Below are positions 1 through 7,781 of a stretch of DNA of 64,000 nucleotides, piece after piece. The notes beneath the pieces were generated by a model. The model ran no database searches, was not told where the DNA came from, and saw nothing but the letters and a program-made list of their open reading frames with translations. Made by a program: the position numbers and the translations under genes. Position 1 is the stretch's first letter; each line of letters begins with the position of its first letter. The stretch is taken from assembly GCA_025462865.1 (NCBI GenBank), contig JAOAPI010000113.1:1-64000 (forward strand), in the 5' to 3' direction. Source of the stretch: Candidatus Sulfotelmatobacter sp. (lineage in GTDB: Bacteria; Acidobacteriota; Terriglobia; Terriglobales; Acidobacteriaceae).

Positions 1-418
<418 letters not shown>

Positions 419-892
419 TAAAATTTACTCGGTGCAGATACAGTTGCCAGCTCTCAGCTTTCAGCCTCGGCTAAAAACTGAGCTGAGGTGAGAGCAGCGT
501 TTCTTCTCGACCGCCAGAATCTGGGTGGAAAAGATGAAACACGCTGACAACTGTGCGCCGACGCTTTTGAAATTCCTACACGAAGCTTTTCGCTTCGAGA
601 ACGAAGAAGAAAGCAAAGCCGAAGTATGGTGGCAGAAATCGGAAGTTAACAATAAGAAAGTAAGCCACACCCAATCTATTCAGTTGTGAGGTTTCGTCCT
701 CACGTTCTTTGAAAAAATCAGCTTCTAGCTGCTAGCTTCTAGCTCAATCCAATGAGTTCAAGCTTTGTGGCGGAAGCCGACAGATCAAGTTTGCAGCGAG
801 AAATCTTTCCGTGATCGCCAAGAGTGTACGCGCCGGAAGATTCAAGCTAGTAGCCAGAAGCTAGTAGCTAGTAGCTAGAAGCTGCCTCAAGT
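419..892 (+). other. 23S-5S spacer with long inverted repeats
   Basis: This 474-base spacer holds no credible gene. It contains a hairpin made of GCTCTCAGC-type words (about 450-497). A longer inverted repeat joins 721-746 (words GCTTCTAGCT and GCTAGCTTCT) to 845-884 (words GCTAGTAGCT and GCTAGAAGCT). The second pairing would bring the end of the spacer close to the 5S start and could be a precursor-processing stem. That role is inferred. The last eight bases, GCCTCAAG, recur at the junction of the 5S-derived element near 3380-3388. Confidence 0.6.
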
Positions 893-1011
<119 letters not shown>

Positions 1012-1017
1012 TTAAAT

Positions 1018-1058
1018 AAAGGCCAGTCTGAGAAATCAGATTGGCCTTTTCCTTTTTT
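1018..1058 (+). terminator. rRNA operon intrinsic terminator
   Basis: AAAGGCCAGTCTGA pairs over 14 positions with TCAGATTGGCCTTT across a GAAA tetraloop (1018-1049) and is followed by a T-rich tail. The A-rich 5' flank gives it some ability to work in the opposite direction. It ends the 23S-5S transcript. This sequence is the parent, or a sibling, of five more copies in the window. Confidence 0.95.
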
Positions 1059-1063
1059 GTGAT

Positions 1064-1199
1064 GTGGCGCGGGTGCCCTCGCCCGCGAACGCTTGCAGTG
1101 CCTGAGTCTCGCGGGAGAAAGCGGCGGCCTAGGCCGAGTTGCTCAGGGGATGGCGTGTCGTGGGTGCCGGCCTACGCGGGCGAGGGCGCCCGCGCCACA
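1064..1199. repeat. REP pair (BIME-like), 3' side of RAYT gene
   Basis: Two copies of a GC-rich palindromic unit lie in opposite orientation. One is at 1064-1087 (begins GTGGCGCGGGTGCCC). The inverted one is at 1175-1199 (ends GGCGCCCGCGCCAC). Each can fold on itself. They sit directly downstream of the RAYT transposase and match units on its other side, the standard arrangement of REP sequences around their cognate transposase. Confidence 0.85.
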
Positions 1200-1202
1200 C
1201 AT

Positions 1203-1722
1203 TCAAAGGGTCAACTCCGGATTCAGCCACAGCCAGCGGTAATCTTCCGGCCTCTGCACCAAACCTCTTCTCACCGGATTCTGCCGGATGTATTCAGCTT
1301 TTTCTCTCAGGCTCTCATCTGATCGCAGGACGTGATCGAAGGATTCCTCTTCCCACACCGGTCCCTCGTGATGCAACAACTTGTTGATCTGATGAGCGGT
1401 GGCACTCTTTAAGCATTGCAGGATGTCGACCATGGGAAAGCGCCAAGCGTCTCCATTGCGCAGCGGCTGCAAAAGCAGGTGCACGTGATCGGGCATTACG
1501 ACTACAGCGTGCAACTGGATTCTTGGAGGTGGGTTGTTCGCGGCCGAGGGCGGCCGCGCCACACCGCCCTCCCGCAGGCAATGTTCCAGAACCAAATCCC
1601 GTCCTGCGCCCGGCAATGAAAGACGGGCAGTACAGAAAGTGACGAACAAATCCGCATCCGCCCCGCTGCAGGTGCGGAAGACGGCGCCGGTAGCGATACT
1701 TTGCAAGTGGCGTGCTGGACAT
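1203..1722 (-). pseudogene. REP-associated tyrosine transposase (RAYT), frameshifted
   Basis: A Y1/HUH transposase of the REP-associated family. The main frame carries the HUH motif in VVMPDHVHLLLQP and the tyrosine region EKAEYIRQNPVRRGL, then the usual short C-terminus. The expected N-terminus of such proteins (KYRYRRRLPHLQRGG) is in a different frame, starting with ATG at 1722. The two frames meet around 1650-1664, at a tandem GCGGAT GCGGAT on the coding strand, so one frameshift separates the start from the catalytic core. The open frame running further upstream to 1943 is only antisense of a REP and the 5S tail. A REP-like sequence also lies inside the gene at 1539-1563. The gene is probably inactive unless frameshifting or a sequencing error explains the break. 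Confidence 0.85.
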
Positions 1723-1738
1723 GGTGATGTGGTTATAT

Positions 1739-1875
1739 GTGGGGCGGGCGCCCTCGCCCGCCGGAAGGAGAAGTTGGCTGTCTGTGACAAATGAACAACC
1801 CAGCGTTGGATTTCAGGATCGAAGGAAGGGTGCATTCTCGCGGGACGCATTAGCGGGCGAGGGCGCCCCCTCCAC
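1739..1875. repeat. REP pair, 5' side of RAYT gene
   Basis: Copies at 1739-1763 (GTGGGGCGGGCGCCC...) and, inverted, at 1852-1875 (GCGGGCGAGGGCGCCC...) mirror the pair on the other side of the transposase. The order over the whole unit is REP(+), REP(-), RAYT, REP(+), REP(-). This is consistent with a complete REPtron whose transposase has decayed. Confidence 0.85.
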
Positions 1876-1878
1876 ATA

Positions 1879-1986
1879 AAGCCCCGCAGGGCCGATGGTA
1901 CTGCACGCGCCAAGTGTGTGGGAGCGTAGGTCGTTGCCGGCATTAAATAAAGGCCAGTCTGAGAAATCAGATTGGCCTTTTCCTTT
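1879..1986 (+). repeat. 5S-tail/terminator element, copy B
   Basis: These 108 bases are identical to 948-1055 (offset 931) and comprise the 3' half of the 5S gene plus the complete rRNA terminator. The 5' half of 5S is missing, so it cannot make 5S rRNA. Together with the authentic locus it forms exact direct repeats bracketing the REP/RAYT unit. The identity indicates a recent duplication or gene conversion. The terminator hairpin is intact. Confidence 0.95.
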
Positions 1987-2069
1987 GAAGCAAATTCCCA
2001 AAGGAAACGCGCAAGTTACCTTCGACACTCGCACCTTGGCAAGCATCCGGAATAGCATTTCAAGGGAAC

Positions 2070-2720
2070 ATGTCTCGTTGCGCCTATTGCCGCCGTGAAC
2101 TCCCTGGCTTGGAAACACTCTGTCAACAGTGTTTCGAAAAGGGGTATGACGGGCTCGCGCATCCGAAGCCGTGGTGGTATCGACTGCGGCCCCGGCTGAC
2201 TCGCGGTAATTTCGCGAGATTCTTCATTCTGTTTATATTTTCTTTTGTGCTGTTCCGATTCGATTTCCCGGATTTCCGTGCTTGTCACATGAAAACGACG
2301 GAAACCTCCTCGCTTATCTCCATCTTGATTGCCTGCGTTGCATTCTTTTACGAAATCAAAGGCAAATCCGAATCCGTTATCCTACCTCGGAGAAATTTCG
2401 AAACTCGCTCCATTTTAGGGCGTTTAGTGCTGTTGGTAGCCGTCGAGCTAATCGTGGGCCTGTTTCTCTACCTCATGCCCATGGCGGTGCTGGTGACCTT
2501 CGCTTTCGTGGGTTTCGTAATCGTTGAGAACGACATCTTCGATCCGATGAGGACAAAAAGCCTAGGCTCCTTGCTTTGTGCAATTACTGCGGTACCAGCT
2601 ATGTTTTGCTTCATCGCCTGGAGAATTACTGATCAAGACGTTTGGCTAAGGTTCATCCTCGTGGCCCAATCTTTGATGGCAAGTCTCATATTTATTGATC
2701 GGCGGCGTGCCACCGAATGA
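2070..2720 (+). CDS. hypothetical zinc-ribbon membrane protein
   Basis: A 216-residue protein of unknown function. It begins with a small cysteine knuckle (CAYC at 4-7, CQQC at 18-21) of the kind that binds zinc, then a basic stretch. About five hydrophobic segments follow (roughly 48-64, 81-94, 115-135, 138-150 and 168-182), indicating an inner-membrane protein with a cytoplasmic zinc ribbon. No family was recognised. It lies between two 5S-tail/terminator copies and transcribes away from the rRNA operon. Nothing in its neighbourhood reveals a substrate. Confidence 0.65.
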   Translation: MSRCAYCRRELPGLETLCQQCFEKGYDGLAHPKPWWYRLRPRLTRGNFARFFILFIFSFVLFRFDFPDFRACHMKTTETSSLISILIACVAFFYEIKGKSESVILPRRNFETRSILGRLVLLVAVELIVGLFLYLMPMAVLVTFAFVGFVIVENDIFDPMRTKSLGSLLCAITAVPAMFCFIAWRITDQDVWLRFILVAQSLMASLIFIDRRRATE

Positions 2721-2780
2721 AGGCCGGGTCACAGGAACGAGCGCGACCGGACGTCTTAGGAGCAGATTGCCAATAGATAC

Positions 2781-2917
2781 TTCGCGAAGAACGCTCAGGA
2801 TTTCGGCAGAAGGCTCCCACGCGCAAAGGACGCGCGCTCACGCGTTCTAGGCACCTCAAGTTGCCCGCACAAATAGAGGCCGGTCTCAGAAATCCAGATT
2901 GGCCTTTTCCTTTTGCG
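2781..2917 (+). repeat. 5S-tail/terminator element, copy C (degenerate)
   Basis: The upstream module (ACGCTCAGGATTTCGGCAGA, then an AAGGC-type hairpin ending in CACCTCAAG, about 2781-2860) is followed directly by a diverged rRNA terminator (about 2874-2910; GGCCGGTCTCAG loop CCAGATTGGCC). Nearly all 5S sequence is gone. It lies between the convergent ends of 2070-2720 and 2925-3275, where it could serve both as a terminator. Confidence 0.85.
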
Positions 2918-2924
2918 TTTGTTG

Positions 2925-3275
2925 TTACCGGTTGCCTGGGAACATCCCCGTCGCGATAAATCGAGCGATGATGGCGGCAAAGAGCGTGCCAATGACGAAT
3001 AGCACCTTACGATATCGGCGCCAAATCTCGCGGAATCCCGATGCCTGCGCAAAAACGTCGACAATGTAGGCGGCGCAGTATGCGACGTTGGCGATGACCG
3101 CCAGCAGGAACAGGCCAAGGCAGAAGTCTACTGTAAGGGCAGCCCTTGATACCGGGTATGCAAGTGCGAAATAAATGATGACAATTGCCGCCAGCGTCAG
3201 GTTGTAAAGTAGCCGCCAAGGCTCCCAAAACTTGATGGCATCCGTCACGTACTCACGCAGTTCGACCCTCTCCAT
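2925..3275 (-). CDS. small conserved-looking membrane protein
   Basis: A 116-residue protein with four hydrophobic segments (about 24-40, 45-66, 66-78 and 90-108), a charged N-terminus (MERVELREYVTDAIKFWEP) and a basic patch before the last helix. It looks like a small integral membrane protein. No function was recognised. It is a single gene enclosed between 5S-tail copies C and D on both sides, which is unusual. The start is the first ATG of the frame. A long hydrophobic composition without frame breaks supports coding. Confidence 0.65.
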   Translation of the reverse strand: MERVELREYVTDAIKFWEPWRLLYNLTLAAIVIIYFALAYPVSRAALTVDFCLGLFLLAVIANVAYCAAYIVDVFAQASGFREIWRRYRKVLFVIGTLFAAIIARFIATGMFPGNR

Positions 3276-3308
3276 AAAGCGGGAGTATACCTCAGCTGCT
3301 TGAGATCC

Positions 3309-3524
3309 CTCGCAAAGAAACGCTCAGGATTTCGGCAGAAGGCTCCCGCGCGCAAAGGGCGCGCGCTCACGCCTTCTAGGCGCCTCAAGTTAAGCCCCGC
3401 AGGGCCGATGGTACTGCACGCGCCAAGTGTGTGGGAGCCCATCGGCAAGCTTAGGAGAAACTGCGGTCGTTGCCGGCATTAAATAAAGGCCAGTCTGAGA
3501 AATCAGATTGGCCTTTTCCTTTTG
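3309..3524 (+). repeat. 5S-tail/terminator element, copy D (longest)
   Basis: From left to right: the upstream hairpin module (3309-3388, AGAAGGC pairing with GCCTTCT around a GCGCGC-rich inner stem), a junction CCTCAAGTT, the 3' half of 5S from TTAAGCCCCGCAGG onward, a 26-base insertion (CCATCGGCAAGCTTAGGAG region, about 3438-3463), the end of 5S and the intact terminator (about 3483-3524). The junction is what a deletion between the CAAGTT at the 5S start and the GAAGTT inside 5S would produce, so this looks like a decayed 5S locus rather than a random fragment. Confidence 0.9.
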
Positions 3525-3543
3525 GATTGGAGTAATGCCGCGG

Positions 3544-4080
3544 TTAGTTTTCCTTGATCATTGGACGGACCAACTTGGGTTCGCCGGATGCGGTGCAATA
3601 GACGAGCTTCCCATTTTCTTCCCGCACTGTGTAGATTCCCCACGGGTCCGCCATGACAAAGTTGTCGATCAGCGTATAGCCTCCGTGGTCGTTGCGGAAG
3701 ATGAAATAGCGGCTCCTGTTGGTTCTGGGGATTTCGACGACGAATCCGTTCAGCGACTTGTCGCCTTGCCGCATCGGTCCAAAGCTGCCGCTTCCGTAGC
3801 CGGGAAATTTCACCTTGAAGACCGCGTTCGCGGCATCCTTTCGGCTAGCGAAGGAGCGGGCGATAGGGGCCTCGGAGACCAGCCGCTGGACACGTTCAGT
3901 TTCGGAGGGATCGATGTTGTTGGGATCGTTCTTGTAGTCGTCGTAATCCAGATAGAACCTGGTGAGCTTGATCTTTTGTCCGCGATATTCGATTGAACTT
4001 GGCAGCATTCGTCGCACCACGGCCCAGGCTGCCGCCAACAGGACGCAGGCTCCGATCACCAGAACAAGTCGTTTGAACAT
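3544..4080 (-). CDS. membrane-anchored hypothetical protein
   Basis: A 178-residue protein with one N-terminal hydrophobic segment (residues 4-22, FKRLVLVIGACVLLAAAWAV) that is probably a signal anchor, followed by a soluble, charged domain rich in aromatic and basic residues. No family was recognised. The start at 4080 was chosen over one 54 codons upstream because GGAGG lies 5 bases before this ATG and the hydrophobic segment then becomes N-terminal. Element D lies just beyond its 3' end and may terminate it in reverse orientation. Confidence 0.7.
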   Translation of the reverse strand: MFKRLVLVIGACVLLAAAWAVVRRMLPSSIEYRGQKIKLTRFYLDYDDYKNDPNNIDPSETERVQRLVSEAPIARSFASRKDAANAVFKVKFPGYGSGSFGPMRQGDKSLNGFVVEIPRTNRSRYFIFRNDHGGYTLIDNFVMADPWGIYTVREENGKLVYCTASGEPKLVRPMIKEN

Positions 4081-4242
4081 TGCCGCCTCCGAATAAGAAT
4101 TCTCTGGCGGAATAGAAGTTCGGAACAACGTCACCGAAGTAACTTGGTAGGTTTGGGCCGCGCGGCTAGTGCGTTCCCATCCCGAAACCGGAAGCTTGTT
4201 CCGCCTGCCTTCTGCGCGAATTCGTTTCGCGCTCTGCACCAA

Positions 4243-4350
4243 ATCCGGTCACTCGACTGTGGACGCCGTGCACTCAGTTGAAAATACGCGAGTTAGAAAT
4301 GCAAACTTTTCATTGACTCCGAAAATAGAAAGAGTAGAAACATAATCGTT
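4243..4350. other. intergenic, nothing recognised
   Basis: AT-richer stretch upstream of the 3544-4080 gene on the minus strand. It probably contains promoter elements for that gene, but none can be assigned with confidence. No reading frame or repeat is supported. Confidence 0.4.
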
Positions 4351-4667
4351 CTTTGACAGCTTCTAGAGTTTTTCCGGTTGGTGCGGCGTCCGGGACTCAA
4401 GCGCAGTCACCCTCGTCATGCAAATGGCCAGGGAGGGCAAGCAAGGGTCTATAGCAAAGCGCTGGTCGAGGAGAACAAGAAGAAACGTCGAAGGCAGGAT
4501 AGAGTTCCGAGGCGTTGGGTAGGTTTTTCCGGTTGGCGGTAAGCCCGGAGCCCGAGCGAAGATCGCGTGCGGCATCCCGCAAGGGCGGCTGCGATAGCAG
4601 GTCAAGCGAGGGTCTAAACGCGAGCTACTGGCCGAGACGAATGAACCCAACATCACCTCGGAACTCT
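4351..4667. ncRNA. putative structured RNA, two tandem diverged units
   Basis: Two units of about 145-165 bases share the words TTTTTCCGGTTGG (4370-4382 and 4524-4536) and AGGGTCTA, and a hairpin with a GCAA loop. Unit 1 is closed by CTTTGAC (4351-4357) pairing with GTCGAAG (4487-4493) plus TTCT/AGAA. Unit 2 is closed by a perfect 12-bp stem (4501-4512 with 4656-4667) plus TTGGGT/ACCCAA (4515-4520 with 4645-4650). Primary sequence differs between units while pairing is kept, which suggests an RNA under structural selection. There is no credible reading frame. The strand cannot be decided from pairing. Identity is unknown; a tandem riboswitch-like or small regulatory RNA is a guess. Confidence 0.5.
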
Positions 4668-4821
4668 TAATTTTTGCGCTTGTTGTAGCGCACCTGAGTC
4701 GTTAAGCGACGGCATTCGTTAGCCCCGTATGTGAGTGCGGGGATGATCGAAAATAAAACCGAGTCCTGCCAGGGACGGCACCATCTCCTCCCAATTTTCA
4801 GCTAATCCCGCTCGCGTTCGA

Positions 4822-6381
4822 CTACAGTGGTATATTCCCATGCTTCTTCGGCGGATTCTTATCCCGCTTATTCTCCAGCATGGCCAGCGCCTGAATTAGC
4901 TTCTTTCGCGTCTCGTGCGGTTGGATGATGGCGTCGATGAAGCCGCGGTCGGCGGCGACGTAGGGGCTGGCGAAGCGGTCGCGGAATTCTTCGATCTTCT
5001 TCTGGCGCAATTCCTGGCGTTCCTGCGGATTTGCCGCGCCATCCAGTTCGCGCTTGTAGACGATATCCACCGCGCCTTCCGGGCCCATCACCGCGATCTC
5101 CGCGGTCGGCCACGCGTAGTTCACATCGGTGCGGATGTGCTTTGACGCCATCACGCAGTAGGCGCCGCCGTAGGCTTTGCGCGTGATGACCGTCACCTTG
5201 GGCACCGTGGCTTCGGCGAACGCATAGAGCAGCTTCGCGCCGTGCTTGATGATGCCGCCGTATTCCTGCGCGGTGCCGGGCAAGAATCCCGGCACATCTT
5301 CAAACGTAACCAAGGGAATATTGAAGCAGTCGCAGAAGCGTACGAAGCGCGCGCCCTTAATCGACGCATTGATGTCGAGCGTGCCCGCCAGCATCGCCGG
5401 ATTGTTTGCGACGAGTCCAACGGAGCGGCCATCCAGGCGCGCGAATCCGACGACGATATTTTTCGCGAAGTGCTCCTGCACTTCGAAGAAATATCCGTCA
5501 TCAACTACCGCGTGGATCACGTCCTTCATGTCATAAGGTAGATTCGACTGCGCGGGGACGATTTTATCGAGCGAGGCATCGGCCCGGTCGAATGGGTCGG
5601 TGCAGGGCTTGCGCGGAGGATCGTCCAGGTTATTCGATGGCAGAAAGCTCAGCAGCTCGCGCACCATGGACAAACACTCGGCATCGTCGTGCGCCAGAAA
5701 GTGCGCTACGCCCGAGACTTCATTGTGGGTCATGGCGCCGCCAAGCTGCTCTTTGGTGACTTCTTCGTGCGTCACCGTCTTGATCACATCAGGTCCGGTG
5801 ATAAACATGTAGGAAGTCTTATCGACCATCAGGACGAAGTCCGTGATCGCCGGCGAATACACGGCGCCGCCCGCACACGGGCCCATGATCGCGGAGATCT
5901 GCGGTATCACTCCGCTGTATAAAGTATTGCGCAGAAAAATGTCGGCGTATCCAGCCAGCGAAGCTACGCCTTCCTGGATGCGCGCACCGCCGGAATCGTT
6001 CAATCCAATCAAGGGCGCGCCCATCTTCGCGGCGAGATCCATGATCTTGACGATCTTTCCCGCATTGGTTTCTGATAACGAACCACCGAACACGGTAAAA
6101 TCCTGTGCGAAGACATACACCAGCCGGCCTTCCATGCGGCCGTAGCCGGTGACAAAGCCGTCGCCGTAAGGCTTTTGCTCAGCCATACCAAAGTCATTGC
6201 AGCGGTGGGTGACCAATTTGTCGGTTTCTTCGAAGGTACCGTCGTCGAGCAGAAACTCGATGCGCTCGCGCGCCGACATTTTGCCCTCTTTGTGCTGGCG
6301 CTCGCGCCGCTTCGCGCCTCCGCCCTCTTCGGCAAGTTGATTACGTTTCTTCAGCTCCGCAAGTTTTTCTTCGAGATTCAT
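4822..6381 (-). CDS. acyl-CoA carboxylase carboxyltransferase (beta) subunit
   Basis: A 519-residue carboxyltransferase of the propionyl-CoA/methylmalonyl-CoA type. It transfers CO2 from carboxybiotin to an acyl-CoA, typically propionyl-CoA to methylmalonyl-CoA. The N-terminal crotonase-like half shows [12 protein letters not shown] (98-109) and [12 protein letters not shown] (167-178). The C-terminal half shows the second CoA-site signature [11 protein letters not shown]. Length is normal for PccB/MmdA. The biotin carboxylase/BCCP partner is not in the window, so substrate and whether it acts in decarboxylase or carboxylase mode cannot be fixed. It is transcribed alone, with the tandem RNA-like locus just beyond its 3' end. 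Confidence 0.93.
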   Translation of the reverse strand: MNLEEKLAELKKRNQLAEEGGGAKRRERQHKEGKMSARERIEFLLDDGTFEETDKLVTHRCNDFGMAEQKPYGDGFVTGYGRMEGRLVYVFAQDFTVFGGSLSETNAGKIVKIMDLAAKMGAPLIGLNDSGGARIQEGVASLAGYADIFLRNTLYSGVIPQISAIMGPCAGGAVYSPAITDFVLMVDKTSYMFITGPDVIKTVTHEEVTKEQLGGAMTHNEVSGVAHFLAHDDAECLSMVRELLSFLPSNNLDDPPRKPCTDPFDRADASLDKIVPAQSNLPYDMKDVIHAVVDDGYFFEVQEHFAKNIVVGFARLDGRSVGLVANNPAMLAGTLDINASIKGARFVRFCDCFNIPLVTFEDVPGFLPGTAQEYGGIIKHGAKLLYAFAEATVPKVTVITRKAYGGAYCVMASKHIRTDVNYAWPTAEIAVMGPEGAVDIVYKRELDGAANPQERQELRQKKIEEFRDRFASPYVAADRGFIDAIIQPHETRKKLIQALAMLENKRDKNPPKKHGNIPL

Positions 6382-6444
6382 GCCGGAAGGATTATAGCGG
6401 GTGAGTAGGCAGATATGCGGTGGATCGCAAGCCGATTAAAATGA

Positions 6445-7065
6445 ATGATGGAAGGAAAAAGCACACGCCTCATGAGACTGAAATTGCCCGAGGGATCGTT
6501 TGGAGCGTATTTGTTTGACTGCGACGGCACGATTGCCGATTCGATGCCGCTACACTATCTGGCCTGGAGGAAGGCACTGGCAGAATGGAATTGCGAATTC
6601 GATGAAAAGCGTTTTTACGCGTGGGGCGGCATGCCCGTGGCCGAGATCATCAGCACGCTAAATAAAAAGCACGGATTGAGTATGCCGGTGGAGACTGTGT
6701 CCCTTCGAAAAGAGCGTCTCTATTTCGACCTTCTTCCACAGCTCAAGCCTGTGCCAGAAGTTTTGGAGCATATTGAAGCGGAGCATGGCCGGACTCCATT
6801 CGCGGTCGTATCGGGAAGCACAAGAGAATCGGTGATTGCGTCTCTGGTTTCACTGAACCTGCTCGATCGCTTCGACACATTGGTCTGTGCCGGAGACTAT
6901 AAGAGAGGTAAGCCCGATCCGGAAGCCTTTCTACTCGCCTCCGAAAGGCTCGGAGTGGCGCCCGAAAACTGCCTGGTTTTCGAAGACACTGAGATGGGCA
7001 TTCAAGCGGCGCAGGCCGCGGGGATGGCCTCGGTTAAAATTCCTCCCCCATGGGAGAGGCTCTGA
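6445..7065 (+). CDS. HAD-superfamily phosphatase / beta-phosphoglucomutase-like
   Basis: A 206-residue HAD hydrolase of subfamily IA with a helical cap. The nucleophile motif FDCDGT (24-29), a Ser in VVSGS (motif II), Lys in KRGKPDP (motif III) and the acidic motif FEDTEMGI (motif IV) are all present, so it should be active. The closest well-known relatives are beta-phosphoglucomutases and fructose-1-phosphate/sugar-phosphate phosphatases; the substrate cannot be told. It is divergent from the carboxyltransferase gene. Tandem ATGs at 6445 and 6448 and another at 6472 make the exact start uncertain. Confidence 0.88.
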   Translation: MMEGKSTRLMRLKLPEGSFGAYLFDCDGTIADSMPLHYLAWRKALAEWNCEFDEKRFYAWGGMPVAEIISTLNKKHGLSMPVETVSLRKERLYFDLLPQLKPVPEVLEHIEAEHGRTPFAVVSGSTRESVIASLVSLNLLDRFDTLVCAGDYKRGKPDPEAFLLASERLGVAPENCLVFEDTEMGIQAAQAAGMASVKIPPPWERL

Positions 7066-7229
7066 GCAGCCGCTGCGTTAAGAAGAGGAACAAGGGCTCA
7101 CTACAAAACCATCAAGCTCGCTTCTTTGGACTAAAACGCTTTCCTTCTGCGTTGAACTTCCGTAATTTGTTCCGCACCTCTCCATTTCATACCCTTACAT
7201 CTTCAAGCTGCTAGCACTGGAGGAATCGA

Positions 7230-7724
7230 ATGTCACAGAAGATGTGGTTGCGGATCGGTGGAAGCGCGGTCCTCGGCCTCGCACTTTCGACGACCCTGGC
7301 CGCGGCTCAGGAGCACGGACACGGACACGACAAGCAGGATCGCGACGATGACGACGATCATGGCCGAGGTCACGAACGAGGACATGATAAAGACCGAGGA
7401 CATGATAAAGACCGCGATCGCCGTTCTTATTCCGACCACGACCGCGATCAGATGCGCGGCTGGTATCGCGAACACTACGAACATCTTCCGCCTGGATTAG
7501 CCAAGCGCGACCGGCTGCCACCGGGGCTTGAGCGTCAATTAGTCGTCCGCGGTACTCTGCCTCCTGGACTTAGAGCGAAGATTGTTGTCTGCCCCAGGGA
7601 TCTGGAGCGCCATCTTCCTCCTCCGCCGCCGGATTGTGAACATGTTGTGATCGGTGGGCATGTCGTTCTGCTCAATCGCAGAACGTTTGTGGTGGTGGAT
7701 GTCTTTCACCTGGAAATTGGGTAA
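7230..7724 (+). CDS. secreted His/Asp-rich protein with LPPGL repeats
   Basis: A 164-residue protein with a signal peptide (MSQKMWLRIGGSAVLGLALS, cleavage after AAA about residue 26). A histidine/aspartate/arginine-rich stretch (27-75) follows, containing a perfect tandem 18-bp repeat that encodes RGHDKD twice. The C-terminal part has three LPPGL motifs (about 86, 96 and 110). Resemblance is to periplasmic RcnB-like and other metal-rich Acidobacteria/Proteobacteria proteins. The His/Asp-rich arm suggests metal binding, which is inferred. An AGGA-type RBS precedes the ATG. A clear terminator follows. Confidence 0.75.
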   Translation: MSQKMWLRIGGSAVLGLALSTTLAAAQEHGHGHDKQDRDDDDDHGRGHERGHDKDRGHDKDRDRRSYSDHDRDQMRGWYREHYEHLPPGLAKRDRLPPGLERQLVVRGTLPPGLRAKIVVCPRDLERHLPPPPPDCEHVVIGGHVVLLNRRTFVVVDVFHLEIG

Positions 7725-7751
7725 GTCTTGACAATTGGTTTTATCTGGAGG

Positions 7752-7778
7752 GGCCAGCCGTATGCTGGCCTTTTCATT
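7752..7778 (+). terminator. intrinsic terminator
   Basis: GGCCAGC (7752-7758) pairs with GCTGGCC (7764-7770) across CGTAT, followed by TTTTCATTT. It ends the 7230-7724 transcript and faces the 3' end of the convergent HTH-TPR gene four bases further on. Confidence 0.9.
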
Positions 7779-7781
7779 TGC

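Noticed and set aside
1723-1943. Upstream extension of the RAYT reading frame
   Set aside because: It is antisense of a REP and the duplicated 5S tail; the family N-terminus is in another frame starting at 1722.
1879-1986. Second functional 5S rRNA gene
   Set aside because: Only the 3' half is present, without the 5' strand of the terminal stem.
4397-4656. Small minus-strand reading frames in the tandem RNA-like locus
   Set aside because: Two overlapping frames compete, neither has an RBS, and inverted repeats explain the sequence better.
4351-4667. Glycine riboswitch or other known tandem aptamer
   Set aside because: Tandem layout is suggestive, but none of the glycine aptamer core motifs is present and no aminomethyltransferase gene is adjacent.
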